NCBI GenBank assembly: GCA_017849455.1
Contig: JAFIGX010000022.1
Coordinates: forward strand, 496,001 to 560,000
Length of the DNA stretch: 64,000 bases
Direction: 5' to 3'
DNA from: Pseudobacter sp.
GTDB taxonomy: Bacteria > Bacteroidota > Bacteroidia > Chitinophagales > Chitinophagaceae
A program made the position numbers and the translations under genes. The notes beneath the pieces were generated by a model. The model was not told the origin of the DNA, did not search any database, and saw only the letters and a program-made list of their open reading frames with translations. Each line of letters opens with the position of its first letter. Position 1 is the first letter of the stretch. Positions 51,301 to 59,306 of the stretch are shown one piece after another.

Positions 51301-51708
51301 AATGGATGTTATTTGTGAAGGGGTCAACTGTGTCCGTTCGGTGGCCATTTCATCCGGAACTGACCTGACAATCCGTTGTATGGTAGCAGTCAGATTTTCC
51401 GTCCAGCCTATGCCCAGCCGCCCTCCCCATTCATTGACTTTGACGCCATTGGAAAAATATTCGATACCAGGACTATAAATGATGGCGCCTTCCTTCACAT
51501 TAAAGAGACTTATCTGCTTGCCAATCCCGCCGGTCGATTTCTTTATATCCATACCTCCATAAGTGCCCAGGGATGCTACCGTTGGAGATGGTGTCAACAG
51601 TTTATCACGGTTATTGGTGTTCACCGATTGTGCCGCTAATGGCCCTAATCCTGATAATATTAGCCCCCACAATACAAATACCTTTATAGAGTACGTCGAT
51701 GTTTTCAT
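48310..51708 (-). CDS. Large secreted SpvB/Rhs-like partner protein
   Basis: This 1132-residue protein has a signal peptide (ending P-L-A-A-Q, about 26). The N-terminal region G-G-M-D-I-K-K-S-T-G-G-I, with G-R-L-G-I-G-W-T near residue 96, resembles SpvB/TcaC-like beta-propeller starts. There G-x-G-W-x-L opens a cage protein. Only the extreme C-terminus (F-E-Y-D-D-F-N-R-L-L-R-V-R-D) shows a YD-repeat motif. Such proteins precede Rhs genes in many Bacteroidota and may form the other half of the toxin cocoon. It overlaps the small upstream gene by four bases and precedes rhs by 59 bp. Confidence 0.68.
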   Translation of the reverse strand: MKTSTYSIKVFVLWGLILSGLGPLAAQSVNTNNRDKLLTPSPTVASLGTYGGMDIKKSTGGIGKQISLFNVKEGAIIYSPGIEYFSNGVKVNEWGGRLGIGWTENLTATIQRIVRSVPDEMATERTQLTPSQITSITQANLNYLKSVANSNANGSGKDTEYDLFSYNIFGESGSFIIKDNQPVLLNHQDTVFIEVLSTVPYSFIVTKNNGIKYFFGLNGDNEYSGNYNDNLCDEAAPYMNSVTTAWFLTKIVSPVKDTVLFNYGTLQYDFIHDYEESGYLSILNRICRTDISQGTQNCAREKWTNTKYLQSVIGKNFRVTVDYKPGLRNDLGNEKLISKINLFDKADHLVAQHEFQYDEIVSSEAVELRLQGSLPAQSYITPLKTRYFLSSYRINSVQNSTYQEYQFGYLNPSQLRHRFTFSQDVAGYYNAKPNTGFIPQDHLMNSWGSNQNVDQFKDFLSTQGFLGNRGFDGVASAIGLLNRIIYPTGGIDTIIYEPNSYTSTSEVTEPAPPIQETFVNTNVSGSDRLISSSNFTVSYGQGVQISVYSGYFGGPFENDNDGSIWWVDCQLWDVTLDQAVQLPGDPISHESISMRLFEQYNGTINLDPTHSYQFRFTLHGYRTQVDYIVQSYIKNTVTEEKPYFGQRVRQVITRSQYGPDIVRAYRYHSFNKDGNILSYNTNTSANKADVYTGGFSSKIRTVVHDEYCTGEGTGGIETADNDIYKITSNYRWGLNTLGGSPIAYSSVTELMDANESSFIASQFFISPDMTGVWILGDFIPAVPTSNSGWVNGLETYRYLGAKRSGNFEIDKVQSWEYQLAVNPYNSFDNYVVQKLFDFPNPQPGNLQDQFKAFTIVWYPMFSRWFKLDAMTETTYVVGKGGQESITQRKEFKYNEQDKLLAEEKTQNSKGEINFTKVRRPAYMVQNSLDPTGVYQSMVNNHLLDREVEIIHSNAVQQLDLQRINYYSPYTGIYVPSFIETQVLNKPVAVRERFLAYDDRGNPLSISSAGDSKSCYVWGYGGQSVIAKIENADNSTVQSILGGSAAVDAFRNLTNPTESQVLNFLAPLRSDPGLSNAIVTTRTFIPLVGLNTQQDARNIPTRFEYDDFNRLLRVRDREENILQSFEYRYKVAQ

Positions 51709-51956
51709 TGGTTTTTCTTTTTGGGGCCTTTTTTCTTCTTCAGGTTCACAATGTCCTTTTTCAATGATTCTATTTCCTTTTGTTGCGCAATTGCATATAA
51801 AGTGAGTTCCTCTACCTTTTTCAATAATAAAGCCTGGTTATCGGCCAGATCGAGACCCTCTTTTTCTACTATTTCGGCAGCAGGCATGCCGGGAGAGTTC
51901 TGCGCCATAACAGTCACCGACATGAATAGAATAAAGGCCGATAGAATATTCTTCAT
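51705..51956 (-). CDS. Small secreted coiled-coil protein, first gene of the Rhs operon
   Basis: This 83-residue protein has a signal peptide (ending V-M-A-Q, about residue 19), then a short linker and a coiled coil (L-L-L-K-K-V-E-E-L-T-L-Y-A-I-A-Q-Q-K, about 43-60). It ends in a lysine-rich tail. The stop overlaps the next start (ATGA), so translation is coupled. Similar short coiled-coil proteins and tail-fibre-like pieces occur near Rhs and SpvB genes. The role may be trimerisation or anchoring of the exported complex. Confidence 0.65.
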   Translation of the reverse strand: MKNILSAFILFMSVTVMAQNSPGMPAAEIVEKEGLDLADNQALLLKKVEELTLYAIAQQKEIESLKKDIVNLKKKKGPKKKNQ

Positions 51957-52106
51957 ATAGTCTATAGTTTATAAGACGAGTATTGACCAATAAATATTGA
52001 AGGAAATTTCAGCGAATAGAAATATCTGGTAGAGAAGTTCCTGATCGTATTGAACAACGTTGACAATCTCATAAGGAAGATAAGGACGGTTAAGGGGTTA
52101 TGTTTT

Positions 52107-52135
52107 CAAAAATACTATAATCCCCCTTACAGCAA
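52107..52135 (-). promoter_or_regulatory. Promoter of the Rhs operon
   Basis: On the minus strand, TTG (52135-52133) is followed after 18 bases by TATTTTTG (52114-52107), an exact TAnnTTTG box. This gives a 5' leader of about 145 bases. The box lies within a hairpin (arms TAAGGGG at about 52091 and CCCCCTTA at about 52122). The rest of the 310-bp gap 51957-52266 shows nothing else. Confidence 0.5.
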
Positions 52136-52266
52136 TGGATTCCCGACCACTATTGGGTAACTGTGCAGTTTCAGCCTGTAACTGTGTCAAAATAGGCGAA
52201 AACCGTGTAGAATAAAAACAGCATATTGCAATCAAAGCTATATTACAAACGGAAAAAAATCTAATA

Positions 52267-52998
52267 TCAAAACCTCCACACCGGGTTCTTCACATCATGA
52301 TAGAAAAGAAAAGTCCATTTTTCCTCTTCTCCCCGCTTCCACCATTCCTGCCGCAGTTCCATACATTTCCTCCCATCATAATCATACTTCGCCACAAAAC
52401 GGCTGCGCATCTGCTGCAACTGCGGCGCATCATCTCCTCCATAAAATACCGTTTCACCGCCATCCACTATCCAGAATACCTGGTGATAAGGACTATGTGC
52501 TGCAGTAACCTCATATTTGATGTATCCATCTATCACCCCATTCCCATCCAGCCATACCACCTGTGGTGAGTCTTTCAGGCATTCCAGTTCTTCGGGTATA
52601 TAAGAGGGTAAGCCTTTTTCGAATGCAAAGGCAAACTCCTTTTTCTGGATATAATATTTGGCCTTGGGGAAACTAAGTGTTCTCTCCTTTTCGATGCTGA
52701 TGCCACCTGCATGGTCTTTGTGCAGGTGCGACATCAGCACTTTCGTGATCTCGGAAGGATTGATGCCATTGTCGATCAGGTTCTGGTGCAATTGCAGACG
52801 GCCATCGGGATTACTGAAGCCCAATCCTGTATCGATCAGCAGCACATCTTCCGATGTGATCACCACAAATGGCTGGATCTCTACCAGCAAACTGCCCACG
52901 GCCCTTTTTTGCAGATCATCGGCATTGATATCGAAAGGAATGAAGAGTTTTGTCTTATCGATCGTAAAAGCGCCTTCGCTCAATGGAATTACTTTCAT
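52267..52998 (-). CDS. MBL-fold metallo-hydrolase
   Basis: This 243-residue protein of the metallo-beta-lactamase superfamily has the metal motif H-x-H-x-D-H in M-S-H-L-H-K-D-H-A-G-G (about residues 90-100). A later A-A-H-S-P-Y-H near residue 167 and D-D near 189 provide further ligands. The layout resembles the N-acyl homoserine lactonase/AHL-like or general Zn hydrolase group. No signal peptide is visible, so it is cytosolic. Substrate unknown. It lies 31 bp downstream of rodA on the same strand, with no functional link apparent. Confidence 0.8.
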   Translation of the reverse strand: MKVIPLSEGAFTIDKTKLFIPFDINADDLQKRAVGSLLVEIQPFVVITSEDVLLIDTGLGFSNPDGRLQLHQNLIDNGINPSEITKVLMSHLHKDHAGGISIEKERTLSFPKAKYYIQKKEFAFAFEKGLPSYIPEELECLKDSPQVVWLDGNGVIDGYIKYEVTAAHSPYHQVFWIVDGGETVFYGGDDAPQLQQMRSRFVAKYDYDGRKCMELRQEWWKRGEEEKWTFLFYHDVKNPVWRF

Positions 52999-53029
52999 AT
53001 CATTTACTTACAAGGAGCAAATGTACGCC

Positions 53030-54367
53030 TTAGCGCAACACCATTTGCCTGTCGGCATCCAGGCGGATCAGGATAAATAACATGATGGAGAAGGAAAGCA
53101 GCGATGTACCACCATAACTGATGAATGGCAGGGGTATCCCAATCACAGGCGCCAGGCCGATGGTCATACATACATTGATGGCAATATGGAAAAAGATAAC
53201 GGATGCCACGCCATAAGCATAACAGCGACTGAACACGCTTCGCTGTCTTTCGGCCAGATTCACGATACGCATCAGTAGAAAAATATAGATCCCCAAAACC
53301 AAGGTGCTTCCTACGAACCCGAAACCTTCACCAATGGTACAAAAGATGAAATCGGTGCGTTGCTCCGGTACGAAGTCGAACCGCGTTTGCGTTCCCTTCA
53401 TAAATCCTCTTCCCAAAAGGCCGCCGCTGCCGATAGCGATCTTGCTTTGCCGTACATTGTAGTCGGTGTCTTTTTTCTTTACGGGTACCGGCTCATCCCC
53501 TTCAACGGTGTTGAGGGTCGCATAAGGATTCTCTTTTCCGATGAGAGAGAATATCCTTTCCACATGGTGCTTCTGCAATACCTTGGTAAAGATGAAGGGA
53601 ACAGCGAACCGCTGTACGCCCACACAGGCCACCCAGATCAGGACGATAATAAAAAGCAGTCCCCTTTTGCGCCGGATCTGCTTCCGCAATACATAAATGG
53701 CCGCAGCGGCAATCCCGGTAAGCACTATAGCGAGCACATCCTTATCCACGATCAGTGTGGCCACCACCAATACCGCCAATGAAAAACCAATGATCAGGTA
53801 ACCGGGCGGTAAGCCTTCACGGAACATCACCAGGAAAAACGCCAGGAACACCAGGGCCAGGCCGACTTCCTTCTGCGCAACGGTGATCAGGGCAGGCAAC
53901 AGTACAATGCCCGCAGCGATCAGGTGCGAGCGGGGTTTGCTGAAATCGGTTTCAACCCTCGATAAATATTTCGCCAGCGCCAGGTTCACGAATACCTTGC
54001 AAAGCTCTGCAGGTTGAAGATTGAACCCGCCGATCCTGATAATGGATTCTGTACCTTTTACTGCTGTATGAAAGGGGAATACCAGCGCCAGCAGCAATAA
54101 GCCGAAAGCGTACCAGATATTGGCAGTGGCGGTGAAGAATTTACTATCGGTGAGCAAAATGAACAGGCCAACCACCAGGGCGGCACAGAAGAAATACATT
54201 TGCTTGCTGTAGTCTGTTTTAAAGCTCAGGAAACTCTGTACCACGCTGTCGCCCTCCCGATAGGTCACTGAAAAGATGCTCAGGAGGCCGATGGCCACCA
54301 GTGCGAGGTACAACCAGATCATTATCCAGTCTACTCCTTTCGATATGGCGGGATTGCGTTGGTTCAT
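53030..54367 (-). CDS. rodA: Rod-shape peptidoglycan glycosyltransferase RodA (SEDS family)
   Basis: RodA polymerises glycan strands from lipid II in complex with PBP2 during elongation. This 445-residue membrane protein is of the FtsW/RodA/SpoVE family, with L-Q-P-A-E-L-C-K (about residue 135; SEDS signature with the catalytic acid region). Late G-L-A-P-V-I-G-I-P-L-P-F-I-S-Y-G-G near 400 is diagnostic. An inserted loop (E-G-D-E-P-V-P-V-K-K-K-D-T) is typical of Bacteroidota. It follows mrdA by 9 bp, forming the usual PBP2-RodA pair. Confidence 0.94.
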   Translation of the reverse strand: MNQRNPAISKGVDWIMIWLYLALVAIGLLSIFSVTYREGDSVVQSFLSFKTDYSKQMYFFCAALVVGLFILLTDSKFFTATANIWYAFGLLLLALVFPFHTAVKGTESIIRIGGFNLQPAELCKVFVNLALAKYLSRVETDFSKPRSHLIAAGIVLLPALITVAQKEVGLALVFLAFFLVMFREGLPPGYLIIGFSLAVLVVATLIVDKDVLAIVLTGIAAAAIYVLRKQIRRKRGLLFIIVLIWVACVGVQRFAVPFIFTKVLQKHHVERIFSLIGKENPYATLNTVEGDEPVPVKKKDTDYNVRQSKIAIGSGGLLGRGFMKGTQTRFDFVPEQRTDFIFCTIGEGFGFVGSTLVLGIYIFLLMRIVNLAERQRSVFSRCYAYGVASVIFFHIAINVCMTIGLAPVIGIPLPFISYGGTSLLSFSIMLFILIRLDADRQMVLR

Positions 54368-54376
54368 AGCCGGCCT

Positions 54377-56452
54377 TTAAGCATGTACAGGTTTATTGAA
54401 TAATCTGGGATCTGGCAGCACAAGACCCAGTGATTGCCGTTCCGATTTCGATTCCCTCGATTTGGGGAAAGGCGGCTTTGTACGGTTGTTATTCAGGAAT
54501 TTTTTGATCAGCGTGCTGTCGCCATATTTATCATACCAATTGTAAGCCCTCGCCGAATCTTCAATGTATTGGAGGTATTTAATGTAAGAGGGCATGAGGC
54601 TGGAATTGGTGATCCTGTCCACTTCCTTGAGCCGGTCTGCCGGCAGGCTATCCTTCAAATATTTTTCCAGCATCAGGCCGGCGATCGGTGCTGCCCAGGT
54701 ATTACCGAAACCGCTGTTCTCCACTACAACGGCCAGTGCGATCTTCGGATTATCGCGTGGAGCGAAACAAACGAATACCGAGTTATTTTCCAGTTTGATC
54801 TTTTTGCCCTGGATGATCCTGTATTTTTCCGCAGTACCTGTTTTACCGCAGATCGGGATACCCGGCACTTTTGCTCTCGATGCTGCTCCTTCCACCACCT
54901 CCTGCATACCGGTCATTACCGCTTCATAGGCATCATCGGATATTTTCGTAAGCACTTCGTGCTTTGTCTGGAATTTATTAAGCATCGTATCTGCAGCAGA
55001 TCCGCCATCGATCTTTTGTACGAAGTGGGGAGTATAATAAAATCCTTTGTTGGCGATGATGCACATGGCATTGGCCAGTTGTAATGGAGTGGCCTGCATC
55101 ATATCCTGTCCGATGCCGAGCGTAAGATTGGTACAGGAGTTCCAGGCGCCACGGTATACGCGGTTGTACCGGGCAGTATCGGGGATCAGGCCGGTGACCT
55201 CACTGGTGAGGTCTACGCCTGTACGGTCGCCCAGTCCAAATGCGTTCATGTATTCCATCCATTTTTCATACCCGTTCTTGACGTTGCCAAATCTTGGATT
55301 GTCGACCGCCATCCTGTATACCTGCACAAAATAGGAGTTGCATGAATTGGCGATGGCCAGTCGCAGGTTGGCAGCATGGCCGGGATTTTTATGGGTGCAG
55401 GCCGGTTTACCATGACCGCAGCCGAAATACCGGCCCGGACAGGGATATCCGTAACTGGGAGTGATCACGCCTTCATCGAGGGCCACTAGCGCGCCCAGGG
55501 GTTTGAAAGTTGAACCCGGTTCATAATTACCCTGGATGGCCCTGTTGAGCAGGGGGCCTGCCACATCGAGCACCAACTGCCCGTAATTCTTTTGTTTGTT
55601 GGAACCTGTGAGGCTGTTGGGATTATAGGTAGGGCCCGATGCCATGGCGAGTATGCCGCCGGTCTTGGGATCGATGGCTACCACGGCGCCTACCTTATTA
55701 TTCATCAATTTTTCAGCAAGCTGTTGCAGGTCGATATCTATAAAGGTGCGCAGGTTGCGGCCTGCGACGGCGGGCGTATCATAGCGGCCGTTCTCGAAAC
55801 TGCCCACCAGCCTGTTCTTATTGTCTTTGATCAGGTGCTCTACGCCTCTTGTCCCCATAAGGATAGGTTCATAAAAGGCTTCCAGTCCGCTCCTGCCCAC
55901 ATAATCGCCCATCCTGTAAAATCCCTGTGAGCGTTTGATGATGGAAGAATCCGCTTCCCCGATATAGCCCATGATATGGGCGGCAGCGTTGAAAGGATAT
56001 ACACGCACGGGCCTTTCTATCAGTGCGAAGCCGGGGAACTTCCAGATATTCTCATCGAGGCGTGCATGCAATTCAGGTGTAAGCAGGTCCTGGAAAATAG
56101 AAGGCCGGTAAGGGCCATTCTTGAAACGTGCTTCCAGCATCCTTTTCCTGTATTCTGCCGTGTCGATGCCAAGGATCTCGCAAAGGCCGAAAGTATCGGT
56201 ACGTTTGGCTTCATTGGGGGTTACCACCAGGTCGAACATGATGGTATTATTGAGAATGGCTTTGCCATTGCGGTCGAAGATGATACCACGGTCGGGATAT
56301 TTCACTTTCGGGAATACCGCATTGTTCATCGCCAACTGGCGATACTTTCCCGAAATGATCTGCAGGTTGAACAACTGCACTATTATAATGAGGAAGATTC
56401 CCAGGAAAATGAGGCGGATAATATTGCTGCGCGACTGGTTAAATAGAGCCAT
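54377..56452 (-). CDS. mrdA: Penicillin-binding protein 2 (transpeptidase of the elongasome)
   Basis: This 691-residue class B PBP has an N-terminal membrane helix (about 10-30) and a dimerisation/pedestal region with N-G-x-A-I-L-N-N. In the transpeptidase domain are the three active-site motifs: S-T-F-K (E-P-G-S-T-F-K-P, about residue 315), S-x-N (N-S-C-N-S-Y region, near 368) and K-T-G-T (C-G-K-T-G-T-A, about 545). It cross-links new peptidoglycan during lateral growth with RodA. An inverted repeat of 90 bp separates it from mreD. Confidence 0.94.
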   Translation of the reverse strand: MALFNQSRSNIIRLIFLGIFLIIIVQLFNLQIISGKYRQLAMNNAVFPKVKYPDRGIIFDRNGKAILNNTIMFDLVVTPNEAKRTDTFGLCEILGIDTAEYRKRMLEARFKNGPYRPSIFQDLLTPELHARLDENIWKFPGFALIERPVRVYPFNAAAHIMGYIGEADSSIIKRSQGFYRMGDYVGRSGLEAFYEPILMGTRGVEHLIKDNKNRLVGSFENGRYDTPAVAGRNLRTFIDIDLQQLAEKLMNNKVGAVVAIDPKTGGILAMASGPTYNPNSLTGSNKQKNYGQLVLDVAGPLLNRAIQGNYEPGSTFKPLGALVALDEGVITPSYGYPCPGRYFGCGHGKPACTHKNPGHAANLRLAIANSCNSYFVQVYRMAVDNPRFGNVKNGYEKWMEYMNAFGLGDRTGVDLTSEVTGLIPDTARYNRVYRGAWNSCTNLTLGIGQDMMQATPLQLANAMCIIANKGFYYTPHFVQKIDGGSAADTMLNKFQTKHEVLTKISDDAYEAVMTGMQEVVEGAASRAKVPGIPICGKTGTAEKYRIIQGKKIKLENNSVFVCFAPRDNPKIALAVVVENSGFGNTWAAPIAGLMLEKYLKDSLPADRLKEVDRITNSSLMPSYIKYLQYIEDSARAYNWYDKYGDSTLIKKFLNNNRTKPPFPKSRESKSERQSLGLVLPDPRLFNKPVHA

Positions 56453-56520
56453 AGGATTGCTTACACGAATCTGTCATCAATGTACAAAATTATACCTAAT
56501 TATTTAAGTGCGAAGTGACG

Positions 56521-56608
56521 GTTGAAAAGTTAACAAGTTGAAATGCTGACAAGGTGCATTATCTCATGAGGTTCTCTTGTCAACCTATTAACCTTTAAAC
56601 CTGTCAAC
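56521..56608. repeat. Inverted repeat, GTTGACAAG/GTTAAC word family, inside the mre cluster
   Basis: The left arm (56521-56553) has words GTTGAAAAG, TTAACAAG and TTGAAATGCTGACAAG. The right arm (56575-56608), reverse complemented, reads GTTGACAGG, TTTAAAGG, TTAATAGG and TTGACAAG. The match is imperfect but follows the same word order. The right arm directly abuts the mreD TGA stop. Confidence 0.7.
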
Positions 56609-57142
56609 TCAAACAGTATTTGTCCTGAACTTTTCTTTCCTGTAAACCAATAGTTCAGTGATCAGGATCAGCATAAGGCTGATACCGGTTGTGGCCAGCA
56701 CTTTGCCGAGAAAAAACCAGAAACTGCCGAACTGGAGCCACTCCAGGAATACGAGGTAAGTATTATGAATGAAAGTCAGTATGAGCACATACGTTGCATA
56801 AGGCGCCCAGCCCATGCTGGTAATGGAAGGTGATTTATAGTTCTTGTCGGCTCCTTCTTGTGGAATAAGTATATTCACGAGGAAAGGCCGCAGATAGGCG
56901 ATCAGTGTGCAGGGCGCTGCGTGCAGGCCGGGTGTTTTAGTAAAGAAATCGAGCGTGAGGCCGAAGCAGAACCCCAGCAAGGTTGCTGCCATGCGCGGCA
57001 TGCTGAAGGGAAGCCAGAGGATATACAGGAAATACAGATAGGGAACAACGAACTGGTGCAGTGGTTTTATCTGGAACAACACGAATACCTGCACCAGGAT
57101 GAACAATATAAATCGTATCGTATTTCTGACGAGGTCGCTCAT
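56609..57142 (-). CDS. mreD: Rod-shape-determining protein MreD
   Basis: This 177-residue membrane protein has about five helices, with no catalytic residue expected. Family assignment rests on size, helix pattern, the opening V-R-N-T-I-R-F-I-L-F-I-L-V-Q-V-F-V-L-F-Q, and position between mreC and the PBP2 gene. It overlaps the mreC stop by four bases, so translation is coupled. Confidence 0.85.
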   Translation of the reverse strand: MSDLVRNTIRFILFILVQVFVLFQIKPLHQFVVPYLYFLYILWLPFSMPRMAATLLGFCFGLTLDFFTKTPGLHAAPCTLIAYLRPFLVNILIPQEGADKNYKSPSITSMGWAPYATYVLILTFIHNTYLVFLEWLQFGSFWFFLGKVLATTGISLMLILITELLVYRKEKFRTNTV

Positions 57143-57990
57143 TGATTCATTTTAGTTGTTTCTTCCAGTTTCTTTTGTTCTTCGGCCTGCAGGTTCTCGA
57201 TCACGGTGGCATGCTCGACAGCAAAGAAATTAGTGGCCGGCTTCAGTCTGAGGGTATAGAAGTTACTGGCTTTATCATCGATGATCTCAGCGACGGTCCC
57301 GATCAGGATGCCTTCCGGAAAACGGGAGCTATACTGGCTGGTCACTATACTATCGCCTTTCGCCAAGGGAACGCTCTTGGGGAGGCTGTTCATGGTCAGG
57401 TAGAACGGGCTCTTGCCATCCCATGAAACCTGTCCTGTTTCGCTGCTCTTTTTCAGCTTACCGCTCAGTTTGCTTTGCACATTCAGCAGGCTCATGACAA
57501 TGGAATAATTGCTGCTGCTGTAAACGACAGTGCCCAGTACCCCGGAAGGGCTGATAACGCCCATATCCTTATGCACTCCCTGTTTTTCGCCGCGGTAGAT
57601 GGTGATATAATTGTATTGCAGGCTGGTGCTGTTATTGACCACTTTCGCATCGCGGTACCGGTATTTTCGCAGGTGGCCGAAAGTGTCCCGGCTGAGAGAA
57701 TCGACGAGGACCTTCAGGGTAGTATCGGCGCCTTCGAAATTCTGGCGGAGCAGGTTGCGCAAGATCTCATTCTCCTTTACCAGCTCTTCATTGGTCTTTT
57801 TGAGGTGGAAATAGTATTCTACGTTATTGAACTTCTTGCTTACCCGTCCGGTCCATTCATTGGCCACACCCATGAAAGCTGCTTCATGGAAGCGGTTATA
57901 ATGGAATAGCATATACAAGGCAATGATCTGCATCACCACGAAGAACACAAAGTTGAAGTACCTTCTGATGAAGAGAAATATGTTACGCAA
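57139..57990 (-). CDS. mreC: Rod-shape-determining protein MreC
   Basis: This 283-residue bitopic protein has an N-terminal transmembrane segment (about 12-30) and a coiled coil (about 58-85, L-K-K-T-N-E-E-L-V-K-E-N-E-I-L). The periplasmic beta-barrel pair contains G-V-H-K-D-M-G-V-I-S-P-S-G-V-L-G-T-V near 135 and a G-D-S-I-V-T-S-Q-Y-S-S-R-F-P-E-G-I-L-I-G near 217. MreC activates PBP2 within the elongasome. It follows mreB by 33 bp. Confidence 0.92.
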   Translation of the reverse strand: MRNIFLFIRRYFNFVFFVVMQIIALYMLFHYNRFHEAAFMGVANEWTGRVSKKFNNVEYYFHLKKTNEELVKENEILRNLLRQNFEGADTTLKVLVDSLSRDTFGHLRKYRYRDAKVVNNSTSLQYNYITIYRGEKQGVHKDMGVISPSGVLGTVVYSSSNYSIVMSLLNVQSKLSGKLKKSSETGQVSWDGKSPFYLTMNSLPKSVPLAKGDSIVTSQYSSRFPEGILIGTVAEIIDDKASNFYTLRLKPATNFFAVEHATVIENLQAEEQKKLEETTKMNQ

Positions 57991-58023
57991 CGGAGGTAAG
58001 TTTTAGATTCGGTCGCAAGCGAA

Positions 58024-59049
58024 TTAACGCATTACAAACGGATAATGTTCATAGTTCTTCAACGCCAGACCTGTGCCACGTACCACGCTCTTTAAAGGAT
58101 CGTCGGCCACGTGCACGGGCAGTTTGATCTTTTGGCTGAGGCGTTTGTCGAGCCCGCGGAGCAAGGCGCCACCTCCGGTCAGGTACAGCCCACGGCGGTA
58201 GATGTCGGCGGCCAGTTCGGGGGGAGTCATTTCCAGTGCTTTCAGGATCGCTTCTTCGATCTTGAAAATGCTTTTATCGAGCGCCTCTGCGATCTCCTGG
58301 TAGCTGACCATGATCTGTTTGGGGATGCCGGTCACCAGGTCGCGGCCATTGACAGGGATATCATCCGGCGGATTGTCGAGGTCTTTCATGGCAGCCCCGA
58401 TATTGATCTTGATCTGTTCTGCTGTACGTTCGCCGATCAGCAGGCTATGATAACGGCGCAGGGCCTCCATGATATCGGCCGTGAATTCGTCGCCGGCAAT
58501 ACGGATGCTCTGGTCGCACACGATACCTGCCAGCGCGATCACCGTGATACCAGTGGTGCCACCGCCGATATCGATGATCATATTGCCTACCGGCTCCTCC
58601 ACATCGATCCCGATACCCAGTGCCGCGGCCATCGGCTCATGCAGCAGGTACACCTCTTTGGCGCCGGCCTGCTCTGCACTGTCGCGCACGGCACGTTTCT
58701 CCACTTCTGTGATACTGGAAGGGATACAGATCATCATTCTCCAACTGGGGGGAAATAATGGCTTTTTGGGATAGATCATCTTGATCATCTCCCTTATCAT
58801 CAATTCGGCGGCATTGAAGTCGGCGATCACACCATCTTTCAGCGGGCGAACAGTACGGATACTTTCATGGGTTTTTTCGTGCATCATCAGGGCTCGTTTT
58901 CCCACTGCCAGCACATTCTTCGGGTTATTGCGGTCCAACGCTACAATGCTCGGTTCATTCACCACTACTTCATCATTGTGTATAATGAGGGTATTGGCAG
59001 TACCCAGGTCAATCGCAATCTCCTGGGTGAAAAAGTTGAATAGGCCCAT
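58024..59049 (-). CDS. mreB: Rod-shape-determining actin homologue MreB
   Basis: MreB filaments organise lateral wall synthesis. The 341-residue protein shows the actin-fold nucleotide motifs. These are I-D-L-G-T-A-N-T-L (about residues 13-21), I-D-I-G-G-G-T-T (about 162-169) and the adenosine motif G-G-G-A-L-L-R-G near 291. An amphipathic start (M-G-L-F-N-F-F) fits membrane binding. It is the first gene of the mreBCD-mrdA-rodA cluster; about 250 bp to the divergent MFS gene holds the promoters, of which no clear TAnnTTTG for mreB was found. Confidence 0.95.
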   Translation of the reverse strand: MGLFNFFTQEIAIDLGTANTLIIHNDEVVVNEPSIVALDRNNPKNVLAVGKRALMMHEKTHESIRTVRPLKDGVIADFNAAELMIREMIKMIYPKKPLFPPSWRMMICIPSSITEVEKRAVRDSAEQAGAKEVYLLHEPMAAALGIGIDVEEPVGNMIIDIGGGTTGITVIALAGIVCDQSIRIAGDEFTADIMEALRRYHSLLIGERTAEQIKINIGAAMKDLDNPPDDIPVNGRDLVTGIPKQIMVSYQEIAEALDKSIFKIEEAILKALEMTPPELAADIYRRGLYLTGGGALLRGLDKRLSQKIKLPVHVADDPLKSVVRGTGLALKNYEHYPFVMR

Positions 59050-59306
59050 TTTAAAAGGTCAGATTTTTGGATATGAATATAATGCTTGCAAAATTGAAGC
59101 AAATAATCCGAAATAACAAAGCGAAACCCTTGCCGGAACAGTATTTTTTCAACACTTGTGGATACCGTTAAATTTGCCTTAAACCTACCTGGAACGCCTG
59201 CCGAAGAATATCGTTTGATTTATTACGGTGATGCTGCTGATGCACTAACGCAGGCAGCCGGTGATAATTGTTTTCTGATACTGGATTTTTACTAACTTAC
59301 TTTTGC

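Noticed and set aside
59298..59305. TACTTTTG as promoter of the MFS gene
   Set aside because: The box ends one base before the ATG, which would need a leaderless or internally started message. Mentioned only as a possibility in the gene entry.
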